This document shows, piece by piece, positions 1-8,580 of a stretch of DNA of 21,304 nucleotides. The notes under the pieces were generated by a model. That model was not told the origin of the DNA. It saw only the letters and a list, made by a program, of their open reading frames with translations, and did no database searches. The translations under genes were made by a program, and so were the position numbers. The stretch lies in the NCBI GenBank assembly GCA_023434265.1, contig JAEYTA010000144.1, positions 1 through 21,304 on the forward strand. The letters are read 5' to 3'. The stretch's first letter is position 1. Every line of letters starts with the position of its first letter. The stretch comes from Pseudomonadota bacterium (lineage in GTDB: Bacteria; Pseudomonadota; Alphaproteobacteria; Caulobacterales; Caulobacteraceae).

Positions 1-2
1 AG

Positions 3-365
3 CTGAGCGAGCTGAAGGCGGCCCTGCCGGACGCCTGGACCAGCCTGACCATGAGCCCGCACTGCGACGACGAGCTGAAGTACGAGGTGCTGGAGCGGAT
101 CGTGAAGGAGTACGAGGACCTGGCGGCCTCGGGCGGGGAGATCCTCGGGCGCAGGATCGTCGAGGCCATCACCGTCAACGGCGTGCGGGTGCACCTCGAG
201 GACGGCTCCTGGGTGCTGGTGCGCGCCTCGTCCAACAAGCCGGAGCTGGTCGTTGTGGTCGAGAGCATGCGCTCCGAGGACGACATGCGCGCCCTCTTCC
301 GTGACGAGGTGAAGCCGCGGCTGGCGAAGTACGCCGAGATCGGCGCCTACAACCAGGAGATCTGA
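3..365 (+). CDS. Phosphomannomutase/phosphoglucomutase, C-terminal part (5' end outside window)
   Basis: The reading frame is open from base 3, so the gene starts upstream of the window; the 120 residues seen are the tail of the protein. The segment VRASSNKPELVVVVES matches the phosphate-binding loop of domain 4 in alpha-D-phosphohexomutases of the PMM/PGM (AlgC-like) type, where the usual RxSxTEP is replaced by an SSNKPEL variant that I know from alphaproteobacterial members. The C-terminal AYNQEI is also typical of that group. The enzyme interconverts hexose 1- and 6-phosphates for GDP-mannose and UDP-glucose synthesis in the cytoplasm. That fits its neighbours glmM, glmS and galU. Family assignment is fairly safe; the substrate (mannose or glucose phosphate) cannot be decided from the fragment. 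Confidence 0.8.
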   Translation: MSELKAALPDAWTSLTMSPHCDDELKYEVLERIVKEYEDLAASGGEILGRRIVEAITVNGVRVHLEDGSWVLVRASSNKPELVVVVESMRSEDDMRALFRDEVKPRLAKYAEIGAYNQEI

Positions 366-700
366 CCCCCGGGGCGGGAAGACAGTCCGCGCGAAAAAAG
401 CGCGAAACGCTGTCTTGTGGAGACAATGTCTCGCCTGTGGCCGGCTCCTCGGCGGAGGCGGCGGGACGGATTTTCAAAGACCGGACGCAGGATGGCGCGC
501 CGGTGCGTCAGACGCGGACGCAGGGTCGCGGAGCCGCTTTGGACCGGTCTTCCGGAGGGCGCGACAGGCGTTCGGCGGACCCCGGGAGCGCCGGAAGCGG
601 CGCGATGACCGCTGCCGCGCGGGCCCTGAAGCGGGAAGACAGGAATAGGGGCGCGAAGGGGCGAGAGGGAAGGTCTCCAGAGTCTCGCTTTCCGGGCGGC
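366..700. other. Convergent intergenic region, 335 bp, no convincing gene
   Basis: This gap lies between the ends of the phosphohexomutase gene (plus) and the yeiH-like gene (minus). It holds the hairpin at 379-416 and a 12-base direct repeat GCGGGAAGACAG at 374-385 and 631-642. Short open frames cross it on both strands, but they are arginine-rich, have no good ribosome binding site and show no family resemblance, so I do not call them genes. Confidence 0.5.
379..416 (+). other. Imperfect hairpin after the phosphohexomutase gene
   Basis: Arms 379-385 (AAGACAG) and 410-416 (CTGTCTT) pair perfectly. An inner stem 388-392 (CGCGC) with 400-404 (GCGCG) closes a loop containing six A residues; a short asymmetric bulge lies between the stems. 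It begins 13 bases after the stop codon, so it may end transcription or protect the 3' end. There is no T run after it, so it is not a classical intrinsic terminator. Confidence 0.4.
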
Positions 701-1774
701 TCAGGCGACGGCGAGCAGGCTGACCAGCCCCAGGGCGAGGCCGAGCAGGACCAGCAGCGACAGGCTGACGGCGACGGCGATGCGCGGCCCGGAACGGGCC
801 ACGGCGCGGGCGTCCGTGCTCAGCCCCAGGGCGGCCATGGAGATCACCGTCAGGGCGGTGGCGGCCTGGTCCATCGGCGGCAGCCAGGCGGGCGGGATGA
901 GCTCCAGCGAGCGGGCGGCCATCATCAGCAGGAAGCCGACGATGAACCACGGCAGGAGCCGGCCGAGCGGCACGCCGCGCAGCCGGCCGGCCACCGCGCC
1001 CGGCGCGCCGCCATGGCCACGCAGGGCGACCATCAGCGACAGGGCCAGCACCACCGGCCCCAGCATCAGCACCCGCACCAGCTTGATCAGCGTCCCGGTC
1101 TGGGTGGCCAGCGCCCCGACCGGCAGGGTGGCGGCCAGGACCTGGGGCACGGCGTAGACGGTCAGGCCGGCGACCACGCCGTAGCGCAGTTCGGACATCT
1201 CCAGCGCCACGGCGAGCAGGGGCAGCAGCAGCACCACGGCGACGCCGAGCACGGCGGTGAAGGCGATGGCGGCGGTCACCTCCTCCGGTTCGGCGTCGAT
1301 CACCGGCGCGACGGCGACGATGGCGGAGTTGCCGCACACGCCGTTGCCGCAGGCGACGAGCAGGGCCATGCGGTGCGGCAGGCGCAGCAGCCGGGCGAGG
1401 CCGTAGCCGGCGAGGATGGCGACGGCGACCACGGCGACCACGCCGAGCAGCAGGCCGGGGCCGATGGCCATCACCGTGGCGGCGCTGATCGAGGCGCCGA
1501 GCAGGACGACGGCGATCTCGAGCAGGGTGCGGGCGCTGAACTCGACGCCGGGCCGCAGGGCGGAGGGCGGGGTCCAGACGGTGCGGATGGCGGCGCCGAG
1601 GAGGATGGCCAGCACCACGGCGTCGAGCCAGCCCCGCCCGAACAACCGCAGCTCCAGCGCCTCGACGGCCAGCGCCGCGCCGGTGACGGCGGCGCACAGC
1701 AGCACGCCCGGCAGCAGGGCCAGGACGCCGGTCGCGAGGGACCGCCTTTCAGCCGGGGCGGACGCGGGAATCAC
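701..1774 (-). CDS. YeiH/UPF0324 family membrane protein (putative sulfate exporter family)
   Basis: The 357-residue protein is almost entirely hydrophobic, with about ten predicted membrane segments. It matches the conserved hypothetical family Cons_hypoth698 (YeiH/YeeH). The family signatures visible are LLGASIS near residue 92, the polar GNGVCGNSAIVAVAPVI segment near residues 141-157, and a C-terminal AALGLSTD segment. The family is often labelled putative sulfate exporter, but its substrate is poorly established. The start is a GTG at 1774. It follows glmM on the same strand with a 40-base gap, so the two are probably co-transcribed. No strong Shine-Dalgarno is visible (upstream CTGTTCCC), so an internal start is possible. 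The link to glmM looks positional rather than functional. Confidence 0.8.
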   Translation of the reverse strand: MIPASAPAERRSLATGVLALLPGVLLCAAVTGAALAVEALELRLFGRGWLDAVVLAILLGAAIRTVWTPPSALRPGVEFSARTLLEIAVVLLGASISAATVMAIGPGLLLGVVAVVAVAILAGYGLARLLRLPHRMALLVACGNGVCGNSAIVAVAPVIDAEPEEVTAAIAFTAVLGVAVVLLLPLLAVALEMSELRYGVVAGLTVYAVPQVLAATLPVGALATQTGTLIKLVRVLMLGPVVLALSLMVALRGHGGAPGAVAGRLRGVPLGRLLPWFIVGFLLMMAARSLELIPPAWLPPMDQAATALTVISMAALGLSTDARAVARSGPRIAVAVSLSLLVLLGLALGLVSLLAVA

Positions 1775-1814
1775 GGGAACAGACTGCGCCGTACAGCCGG
1801 CGCGGTCGAGCGTC

Positions 1815-3182
1815 CTACCCCGCCGCCTTCACCGCCGCCGCGACGTCGGACACCACCGATTTCACCAGCGCCTCGTCGTCGCCCTCGGCCATGACGCGGA
1901 TCAGCTTCTCGGTGCCGGAGGGGCGGACGAGGAGGCGGCCGACGCCGGCGAGGCGGGCTTCGGCGTCGGCGATGGCGGCCTTGACCGCCTCGCTCTCCAG
2001 CGGTTTGCCGGCGGTATAGCGGACGTTCTCCAGACGCTGCGGGACCTTGTCGAACTGTTTGGCCAGCTCGCTCATCGGGCGGCCGCTCTCGACCAGCACG
2101 GCCAGCACCTGCAGGGCCGACATCAGGCCGTCGCCGGTGGTGGCGTAGTCGTGCAGGATGATGTGGCCCGACTGTTCGCCGCCGAGGTTGAATCCCTTCT
2201 CGCGCATCCGCTCCATGACGTAGCGGTCGCCGACCTTCGTCCGCTCGAGGGTCAGGCCCTCGGCCTCGAGCCGGCGCTCCAGCCCGAGGTTGGACATGAC
2301 CGTGGCGACGAGGCCGCCGCCCTTGAGCTGGCCGCGACGGGCCCAGTCCAGCGCCACCATGGCCATGATCTGGTCGCCGTCGACGATCTGGCCCTTCTCG
2401 TCGCAGATGATCACCCGGTCGGCGTCGCCGTCCAGCGCGATGCCGATGTCGGCGCGATACATGCGCACCGCCTCGGCCAGGGCCTCGGGATGGGTGGAGC
2501 CGCACTCGGCGTTGATGTTCAGGCCGTTGGGCTCGACGCCGACGGCGCAGACCTCGGCGCCCAGTTCGTAGAGGGTGGTCGGGGCCACCTTGTAGCCGGC
2601 TCCGTTGGCGCAATCGACGGCGATGCGCAGGCCCTGCAGGCTGAGCCCCTTGGGGAAGCTGGCCTTGGCGATCTCGACGTAGCGGGCCTGGGCGTCATCG
2701 ATGCGCTTGACCCGCCCCAGGGCGTCCGGCGGGGCGAGGTCGGCGTCCAGCGCCTCGTCCATCATCGACTCGATCTTCAGCTCGACGGTGTCGGACAGCT
2801 TGTAGCCGTCGGGGCCGAACAGCTTGATGCCGTTGTCGAGGTAGGAGTTGTGCGAGGCCGAGATCATCACCCCGATGTCGGCGCGCATGGAGCGGGTCAT
2901 CATGGCCACGCCGGGCGTCGGCAGCGGACCGAAGGTGCGCACGTCCATGCCGGCGGCGGAGAAGCCGGCGACGAGGGCCGGCTCGATCATGTAGCCCGAC
3001 AGCCGGGTGTCCTTGCCGATGACGACGAGGTGGCGGCGATCGTCCGAGGACATGAACATGCGCCCGGCCGCGAGACCCACGCGCAGGGCGACCTCGGCGG
3101 TCATCGGATGGGCGTTGGCGCGGCCGCGAATGCCGTCGGTGCCGAAATAGCGTCTCTCGCCCACGTTGTAAGTCCCTGTCAT
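1815..3182 (-). CDS. glmM: Phosphoglucosamine mutase
   Basis: GlmM converts glucosamine 6-phosphate to glucosamine 1-phosphate, the step after GlmS on the way to UDP-GlcNAc for peptidoglycan and LPS. The 455-residue length is normal. In order I see the N-terminal RYFGTDGIRG signature (residues 11-20), the catalytic phosphoserine loop SASHN with Ser110, the Mg2+-binding DGDADR loop (Asp251, 253, 255), the sugar-specificity loop GEQSGH, and the C-terminal phosphate-binding RPSGTE. All key residues are present. The frame stays open to 3233, but I choose the ATG at 3182: it gives the family-typical N-terminus and has AAGG about 11 bases upstream. It is divergent from glmS across 142 bases and precedes the yeiH-like gene. 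A candidate promoter lies at 3208-3233. Confidence 0.97.
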   Translation of the reverse strand: MTGTYNVGERRYFGTDGIRGRANAHPMTAEVALRVGLAAGRMFMSSDDRRHLVVIGKDTRLSGYMIEPALVAGFSAAGMDVRTFGPLPTPGVAMMTRSMRADIGVMISASHNSYLDNGIKLFGPDGYKLSDTVELKIESMMDEALDADLAPPDALGRVKRIDDAQARYVEIAKASFPKGLSLQGLRIAVDCANGAGYKVAPTTLYELGAEVCAVGVEPNGLNINAECGSTHPEALAEAVRMYRADIGIALDGDADRVIICDEKGQIVDGDQIMAMVALDWARRGQLKGGGLVATVMSNLGLERRLEAEGLTLERTKVGDRYVMERMREKGFNLGGEQSGHIILHDYATTGDGLMSALQVLAVLVESGRPMSELAKQFDKVPQRLENVRYTAGKPLESEAVKAAIADAEARLAGVGRLLVRPSGTEKLIRVMAEGDDEALVKSVVSDVAAAVKAAG

Positions 3183-3207
3183 TGCAAGCGTAACCTTGCG
3201 AAACGGC

Positions 3208-3233
3208 TTTTCAGATGCCAATCCGCCCGTCAA
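3208..3233 (-). promoter_or_regulatory. Candidate glmM promoter
   Basis: Read on the minus strand there is TTGACGG, a perfect match to the Caulobacter-type -35 (TTGACGS), then 11 bases, then TCTGAAAA, a partial match to the -10 GCTANAWC. Transcription would begin near 3201, about 20 bases before the glmM ATG and just ahead of its AAGG ribosome binding site. On the plus strand only a weak candidate for glmS is seen (TTGCGAA at 3196, 14 bases, GCCAATCC). Confidence 0.45.
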
Positions 3234-3324
3234 TCACATAAACCGTGCCGGCGGGCAGGTCGCCTGCTCTCTCGCACGACCGGACGACGGGCGGCGAACG
3301 ACTTCAGGATTTGGGGACAGGCAC

Positions 3325-5139
<1,815 letters not shown>

Positions 5140-5166
5140 CGCCACGCCTTCGCCGCCGCCCCTCCG

Positions 5167-5222
5167 CCACCCGCGAAGCGCGCGGGTGGTCCCCCTCCCC
5201 ATTCGCGCAGCGAACGGGGAGG
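5167..5222. repeat. Double-hairpin (REP-like) palindromic element between glmS and galU
   Basis: Two adjacent GC-rich hairpins fill the intergenic space. Stem 5167-5175/5181-5189 (CCACCCGCG with CGCGGGTGG) is 9 bp and perfect. Stem 5194-5206/5210-5222 is 13 bp with one mismatch, formed by CCTCCCC... and ...GGGGAGG. The pair starts 27 bases after the glmS stop. Its form, a pyrimidine-rich arm ending in GGGGAGGAT, resembles dispersed intergenic palindromes I associate with caulobacterial and sphingomonad genomes. Only one copy is in this window, so repeat status is inferred. It could act as a terminator or mRNA 3' stabiliser. Confidence 0.55.
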
Positions 5223-5263
5223 ATATGCGTTAGGGTCGCCGCCTTCGCTGATCAGGATCCCGC

Positions 5264-6142
5264 ATGACCACCACGAACCGCCGCCTCCGCAAGGCCGTGC
5301 TGCCCGTCGCCGGGCTGGGCACCCGGGTGCTGCCCGGCACCAAGACCACGCCCAAGGAGCTGCTGAACGTCGTCGACCGGCCGATCCTGAGCTACATCGT
5401 CGAGGAGGCCCGCGAGGCCGGGATCGAGCACATCGTCTTCGTCACCGGCCGCTCGAAGGGGGCGATCGAGGACTATTTCGATCACCAGGTCGAGCTGGAG
5501 GCGCAGCTGGAGGCCAAGGGCAAGACCGACATCCTCGAGATGATGAACGCCGAGCTGGCCAGCGCCGGCGAGATGAGCTTCACCCGCCAGATGCAGCCGA
5601 AGGGGCTGGGCCACGCCGTGTGGTGCGCCCGCGACATCGTCGGCGACGAGCCGTTCGCGGTGATCCTGCCGGACGTCATCGTCGACTCCCAGCCCGGGGC
5701 CCTGAAGCAGCTGGCCGAGGTCTACGCCGAGGTCGGCGGCAATGTCATCGGCGTCGAGCAGGTGCCGCACGACCAGACCCACAAATACGGCATCGTCGAC
5801 CCGGAGAGCCGGGACGGGCGGCGCATCCGCATGAAGGGCATGGTCGAGAAGCCGCCGCGCGGCGAGGCCCCGTCGAACCTGTCGATCTCGGGCCGCTACA
5901 TCCTGCAGCCGGAGATTTTCGGCATCCTGGAGAAGACCGAGCGCGGCGCGGGCGGCGAGATCCAGCTGACCGACGGCATGGCGCGGCTGATGCGCGACCA
6001 GACCTTCACCGCCGTGGAATACGAGGGCGTGACCCACGACTGCGGCGACAAGATCGGCCTGTTGCGCGCCAATGTGGCGCTGGCGCTGAAACGGCCCGAC
6101 CTCGGCGAGGCGGCCCGCGCCGCCGTGGCCGCGCTCCTTTAG
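5264..6142 (+). CDS. galU: UTP-glucose-1-phosphate uridylyltransferase
   Basis: GalU makes UDP-glucose from UTP and glucose 1-phosphate for LPS, capsule and glycan synthesis. The 292-residue protein has the nucleotidyltransferase signature GLGTRVLPGTKTTPKELL near residues 17-34, then VVDRPIL, the GLGHAVWCAR segment and the conserved VEKPPRGEAPSNL segment. Length and motifs are those of a complete enzyme. The ATG at 5264 has AGGA a few bases upstream. It follows glmS in the same direction after the double hairpin, and is convergent with the lipoprotein genes. The glucose 1-phosphate substrate could come from the phosphohexomutase at the window start. After the TAG stop the same frame stays open for 17 codons (see findings). 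Confidence 0.96.
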   Translation: MTTTNRRLRKAVLPVAGLGTRVLPGTKTTPKELLNVVDRPILSYIVEEAREAGIEHIVFVTGRSKGAIEDYFDHQVELEAQLEAKGKTDILEMMNAELASAGEMSFTRQMQPKGLGHAVWCARDIVGDEPFAVILPDVIVDSQPGALKQLAEVYAEVGGNVIGVEQVPHDQTHKYGIVDPESRDGRRIRMKGMVEKPPRGEAPSNLSISGRYILQPEIFGILEKTERGAGGEIQLTDGMARLMRDQTFTAVEYEGVTHDCGDKIGLLRANVALALKRPDLGEAARAAVAALL

Positions 6143-6148
6143 ACCCGT

Positions 6149-6168
6149 CCGGCGCGCAAGCGCGCCGG
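6149..6168. terminator. Strong palindrome after galU, possible terminator
   Basis: CCGGCGCGC at 6149-6157 and GCGCGCCGG at 6160-6168 are perfect complements separated by two bases. The hairpin begins six bases after the galU stop codon and lies between convergent genes, so it could serve both strands. No T run follows on either strand. Confidence 0.4.
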
Positions 6169-6202
6169 GGGCGCGGCGATCGAGGCCCTGCTCTAGGTCC
6201 CC

Positions 6203-6424
6203 TCAGCCGCCGGGGAGGCGGGAAGCGCCGCCGGTGATGCGGCAGTGGTTGTCGACCTCGGGCCGGCCGGTCAGCGGCCCGCCGGAGGCGACGAGGATGC
6301 CGCCGCGGGCCCGGCACTCCTGCTGCAGTTCGGCCAGCCGCTCGGCATGGGTCTGCAGCGGCCGGTCCGTGGCGCAGGCCGACAGGGCCATGGCCGCCAC
6401 GGCCGGGAGAACAAGGGCGCGCAC
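6203..6424 (-). CDS. Small lipoprotein, second of a tandem pair
   Basis: I do not recognise a named family. The predicted 73-residue product starts at a GTG at 6424. It has a hydrophobic leader ending in the lipobox LSAC with Cys17, so it is a likely lipidated envelope protein of about 57 residues when mature. The mature part has a charged helix-like stretch, then CRARGGILVASGG, GRPEVDNHCRITG and an RLPGG tail. Cys37 and Cys61 align with cysteines in the neighbouring lipoprotein, so a disulfide is plausible. Upstream in-frame codons exist, but they would spoil the leader. The start lies only two bases after the stop of the upstream paralogue, so translation is probably coupled. Function unknown. 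Confidence 0.72.
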   Translation of the reverse strand: MRALVLPAVAAMALSACATDRPLQTHAERLAELQQECRARGGILVASGGPLTGRPEVDNHCRITGGASRLPGG

Positions 6425-6426
6425 GG

Positions 6427-6654
6427 TCAGTTCCCCGAAGGGACGCGGCCGGTCTCGCCGGTGACCTTGCACACGTTGTCGACCTGCGGGCGGCCGGACT
6501 GGCTGCCGGTCGGGGACAGGATGCCGCCACGGGCCTGGCAGTCGGCGGCGAGGCGCTCAAGCTCGCTGCCGTAGCGGTCGGCGGTCGGGCCTGCGGCGCA
6601 GGCCGACAGGGCCAGTCCGAGGGCGGCGGGGGCGATGACGATCAGGTTTCGCAT
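6427..6654 (-). CDS. Small lipoprotein, first of a tandem pair
   Basis: The 75-residue product has a lipoprotein leader with lipobox LSAC (Cys19). A short mature domain follows with CQARGGILSPTG, GRPQVDNVCKVTG and RVPSG, the same ordered motifs as the next gene. Cys39 and Cys62 are the conserved pair. The ATG at 6654 is preferred because AAGGAG sits seven bases upstream on the minus strand. An alternative ATG six codons earlier (6672) overlaps the stop of the upstream hydrolase as TGATG. The frame is open much further upstream, but that part is antisense-phase shadow of the hydrolase. It lies in an operon with the hydrolase and its own paralogue. Function unknown. Confidence 0.75.
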   Translation of the reverse strand: MRNLIVIAPAALGLALSACAAGPTADRYGSELERLAADCQARGGILSPTGSQSGRPQVDNVCKVTGETGRVPSGN

Positions 6655-6671
6655 GACGATGCTCCTTCGCA

Positions 6672-7430
6672 TCAGACCAATGTAGGGCGAAGCTTGCGGT
6701 TCCGCTCGACCGCTTCGACCAGACGGTCGAGATCGGCGGGCGAGGACAGACGATGATCCCCGCCCTCGATCAGGTCCAGCCTGACGTCGCCGCCGACCAG
6801 CCGTTCGGCCAGCAGGGCGGCGTGGCGCCACGGCACGACCGCGTCGGCGCGGCCCTGCAGGATGTGAACGGGGGCGGCGAGCGGGATCGGGGCGTCGAGC
6901 AGCAGCCAGTCGCGGGCCTCCTCGAACATGCGGGCGGTCAGCACGTATTCGCCCAGCCCCTCCTCCACGATCAGGGTCTCGCCGTCGCGCAGGATGGCCT
7001 GGCGCTGGTGGTCGGCGAGGTCCGGCCACATCAGCCGCTCGGTGAAGTCGGGCGCCGGGTTGACCAGCACCACGCCGTGCATCCGCCGCGGCCGGGCCAC
7101 GGCGAGCAGCAGGGCGACCCAGCCGCCCATCGACGAGCCGACCGGGATGACCGGGCCGTCGAGGCTGTCGATCAGGGCGACGGCGTCGTCGCGCCAGCGG
7201 CCGATGGTGGCCTGCCGCCAGTCGCCGGACGAGGCGCCGTGGGCGAAGTGGTCGTAGCGGACGTAGTTCCAGCCCCGCTCGCGCGCCGCCGCGTCGAGCG
7301 CCAGCGCCTTGGTCCCCTCCATGTCGGAGCGGAAGCCGCCGATCCAGACGACGGTCGGGCCGCTCCCGCGCACCCGCTTCAGCGCCAGGGTCTCGCCGTC
7401 GGGCCGGGTGAGGCGTTCGATGTCGTCCAT
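6672..7430 (-). CDS. Alpha/beta hydrolase (ABHD10-like serine hydrolase)
   Basis: The 252-residue protein has the alpha/beta hydrolase layout: an early VVWIGGF strand-loop for the oxyanion hole, a YDHFAHGASSG segment, the nucleophile elbow GSSMGG with Ser100, Asp196 in GRADAVVP and His226 in GGDHRL. The triad is complete and the length is typical of compact cytoplasmic esterases or thioesterases; no signal peptide is seen. It resembles the bacterial relatives of ABHD10, but the substrate cannot be read from sequence. The ATG at 7430 has GAGGAA seven to eight bases upstream. It is first in a minus-strand operon with two small lipoproteins and is divergent from the GT9 gene. Confidence 0.88.
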   Translation of the reverse strand: MDDIERLTRPDGETLALKRVRGSGPTVVWIGGFRSDMEGTKALALDAAARERGWNYVRYDHFAHGASSGDWRQATIGRWRDDAVALIDSLDGPVIPVGSSMGGWVALLLAVARPRRMHGVVLVNPAPDFTERLMWPDLADHQRQAILRDGETLIVEEGLGEYVLTARMFEEARDWLLLDAPIPLAAPVHILQGRADAVVPWRHAALLAERLVGGDVRLDLIEGGDHRLSSPADLDRLVEAVERNRKLRPTLV

Positions 7431-7501
7431 GCCGTTCCTCTCGCGAATTCGTTCCGGGACTGATAGCCAACCGCGAGCAACGAAGCGAAGGCCGAACCCG
7501 C

Positions 7502-8467
7502 GTGTCCGACAAGAAGGTCCTGTTCGTCACCTCCAACCGCATCGGCGACTGCGTCATCTCCTCGGGGGTGATCCGGGAGATCGGGCGGCAGATCCCCGGC
7601 GCGCGGATCACCGTCGCCTGCGGCCGGCCACCGGCGCCGTTCTTCCGCTCGGCCCCGGGCGTGGAGAGGGTCATCGTGCTCGACAAGAAGAAGCTGGCCG
7701 GCCACTGGCTGGACCTGTGGCGCCAGACCGTCGGGACCCGCTGGGAGATGGTCATCGACATCCGCGGCTCGGCGCTGAGCTACCTCCTCCCGGCCAGGCG
7801 ACGGGTGGTCTACAACCGCTCGTGGGAGACCGGCCTGCGCAAGGTCGAGATGGTGTCGCGGCTGCTGGGGTCGGAGACGCCGCTGGACCCGGAAATCTTC
7901 CTCGACGTCCGGGCCGAGCGCGAGGCCGGCGAAGTGCTGAACCCGCAGCTGTGGGAGGGCCCTGGCCCGGGCCCGATCCTGGCGCTGGCCCCGATCGCCC
8001 ACCAGCCGGGCAAGAGCTGGCCGGCCGACCGCTGGGGCGGGCTGGTCGAGAAGCTGAAGGCCGAGCCGCGCTTCGCCGGCTGGCGCTTCATGCTGGTCGG
8101 GGGTCCGGGCGACCACGCGCCGGCGGCCCCGGCGCTGGCGGCGGCGGGCGACCGCGGACTGGACTTCGTCGGCAAGGGCGACATCCTCGCCTCGGCGGCG
8201 GCCATCGACGGCGCGGCCCTGTTCGTCGGCAACGATTCCGGGCTGATGCACGTGGCCGCCGCGCTGGGCCGGCCGACGCTGGGCCTGTTCGGTCCGACCG
8301 AGTGGTGGCTGTACGGACCATGGGGTCCGAAGACCCGCACCGTGGCCTCGAACGAGACCCGCGGCGAATTCGCGCCGATCGAGGACCTGACGGTGGACCG
8401 TGTCTTCGGTGCCGTGATCGGGCTGCACGACGACTACATCGGCGGCGGCGGCGGTCCGAAACCTTGA
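7502..8467 (+). CDS. Glycosyltransferase family 9 (ADP-heptose:LPS heptosyltransferase type)
   Basis: GT9 enzymes add heptose, or related sugars, to the LPS core on the cytoplasmic face of the inner membrane. The 321-residue protein has the N-terminal Rossmann start KKVLFVTSNRIGDCVIS, with Asp16 at the position of the catalytic acid in WaaC-like enzymes. The family signature NDSGLMHVAAALGRPTLGLF lies in the C-terminal domain (about residues 244-266). It starts at a GTG (7502) with a GAAGG-like site about 10 bases upstream, and the C-terminus is glycine-rich. It is a single gene upstream of infC and fits the envelope theme of the block. The acceptor and exact donor are not determinable, so no gene symbol is given. 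Confidence 0.9.
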   Translation: MSDKKVLFVTSNRIGDCVISSGVIREIGRQIPGARITVACGRPPAPFFRSAPGVERVIVLDKKKLAGHWLDLWRQTVGTRWEMVIDIRGSALSYLLPARRRVVYNRSWETGLRKVEMVSRLLGSETPLDPEIFLDVRAEREAGEVLNPQLWEGPGPGPILALAPIAHQPGKSWPADRWGGLVEKLKAEPRFAGWRFMLVGGPGDHAPAAPALAAAGDRGLDFVGKGDILASAAAIDGAALFVGNDSGLMHVAAALGRPTLGLFGPTEWWLYGPWGPKTRTVASNETRGEFAPIEDLTVDRVFGAVIGLHDDYIGGGGGPKP

Positions 8468-8492
8468 AGAACCGGGCTTTCGCGGTCATATA
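8464..8492 (+). promoter_or_regulatory. Candidate infC promoter
   Basis: TTGAAG at 8464 and CATATA at 8487 are 17 bases apart and resemble a sigma-70 type promoter. The -35 overlaps the last codons of the GT9 gene. Transcription would begin near 8499, giving a leader of about 80 bases before the infC start. This rests on sequence likeness only. Confidence 0.3.
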
Positions 8493-8562
8493 GCGGCCCG
8501 AGGGGAACGCCGCGATCCATCGCGCGCTTCGTCTCGCCGACACACGCCTTCTTCGACCACAT

Positions 8563-8580
8563 AAGGAAACGACGCCCATT
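8563..8580 (+). promoter_or_regulatory. infC Shine-Dalgarno and AUU start
   Basis: AAGGAAA (8563-8569) precedes the ATT codon at 8578-8580 by eight bases. This is the best ribosome binding site near the 5' end of infC, and it decides the start. A rare AUU codon is expected to be rejected by IF3 itself, giving negative feedback. Confidence 0.8.

Noticed and set aside
437..1894. Long plus-strand open frame opposite the YeiH-like gene
   Set aside because: Its product is Gln/Gly/Asp-rich low-complexity sequence, typical of an antisense frame in high-GC DNA; the minus strand encodes a clear membrane protein family.
3183..3324. glmS ribozyme/riboswitch upstream of glmS
   Set aside because: Only 142 bases are available, shared with glmM, and no such fold is apparent; the ribozyme is a feature of Gram-positive relatives.
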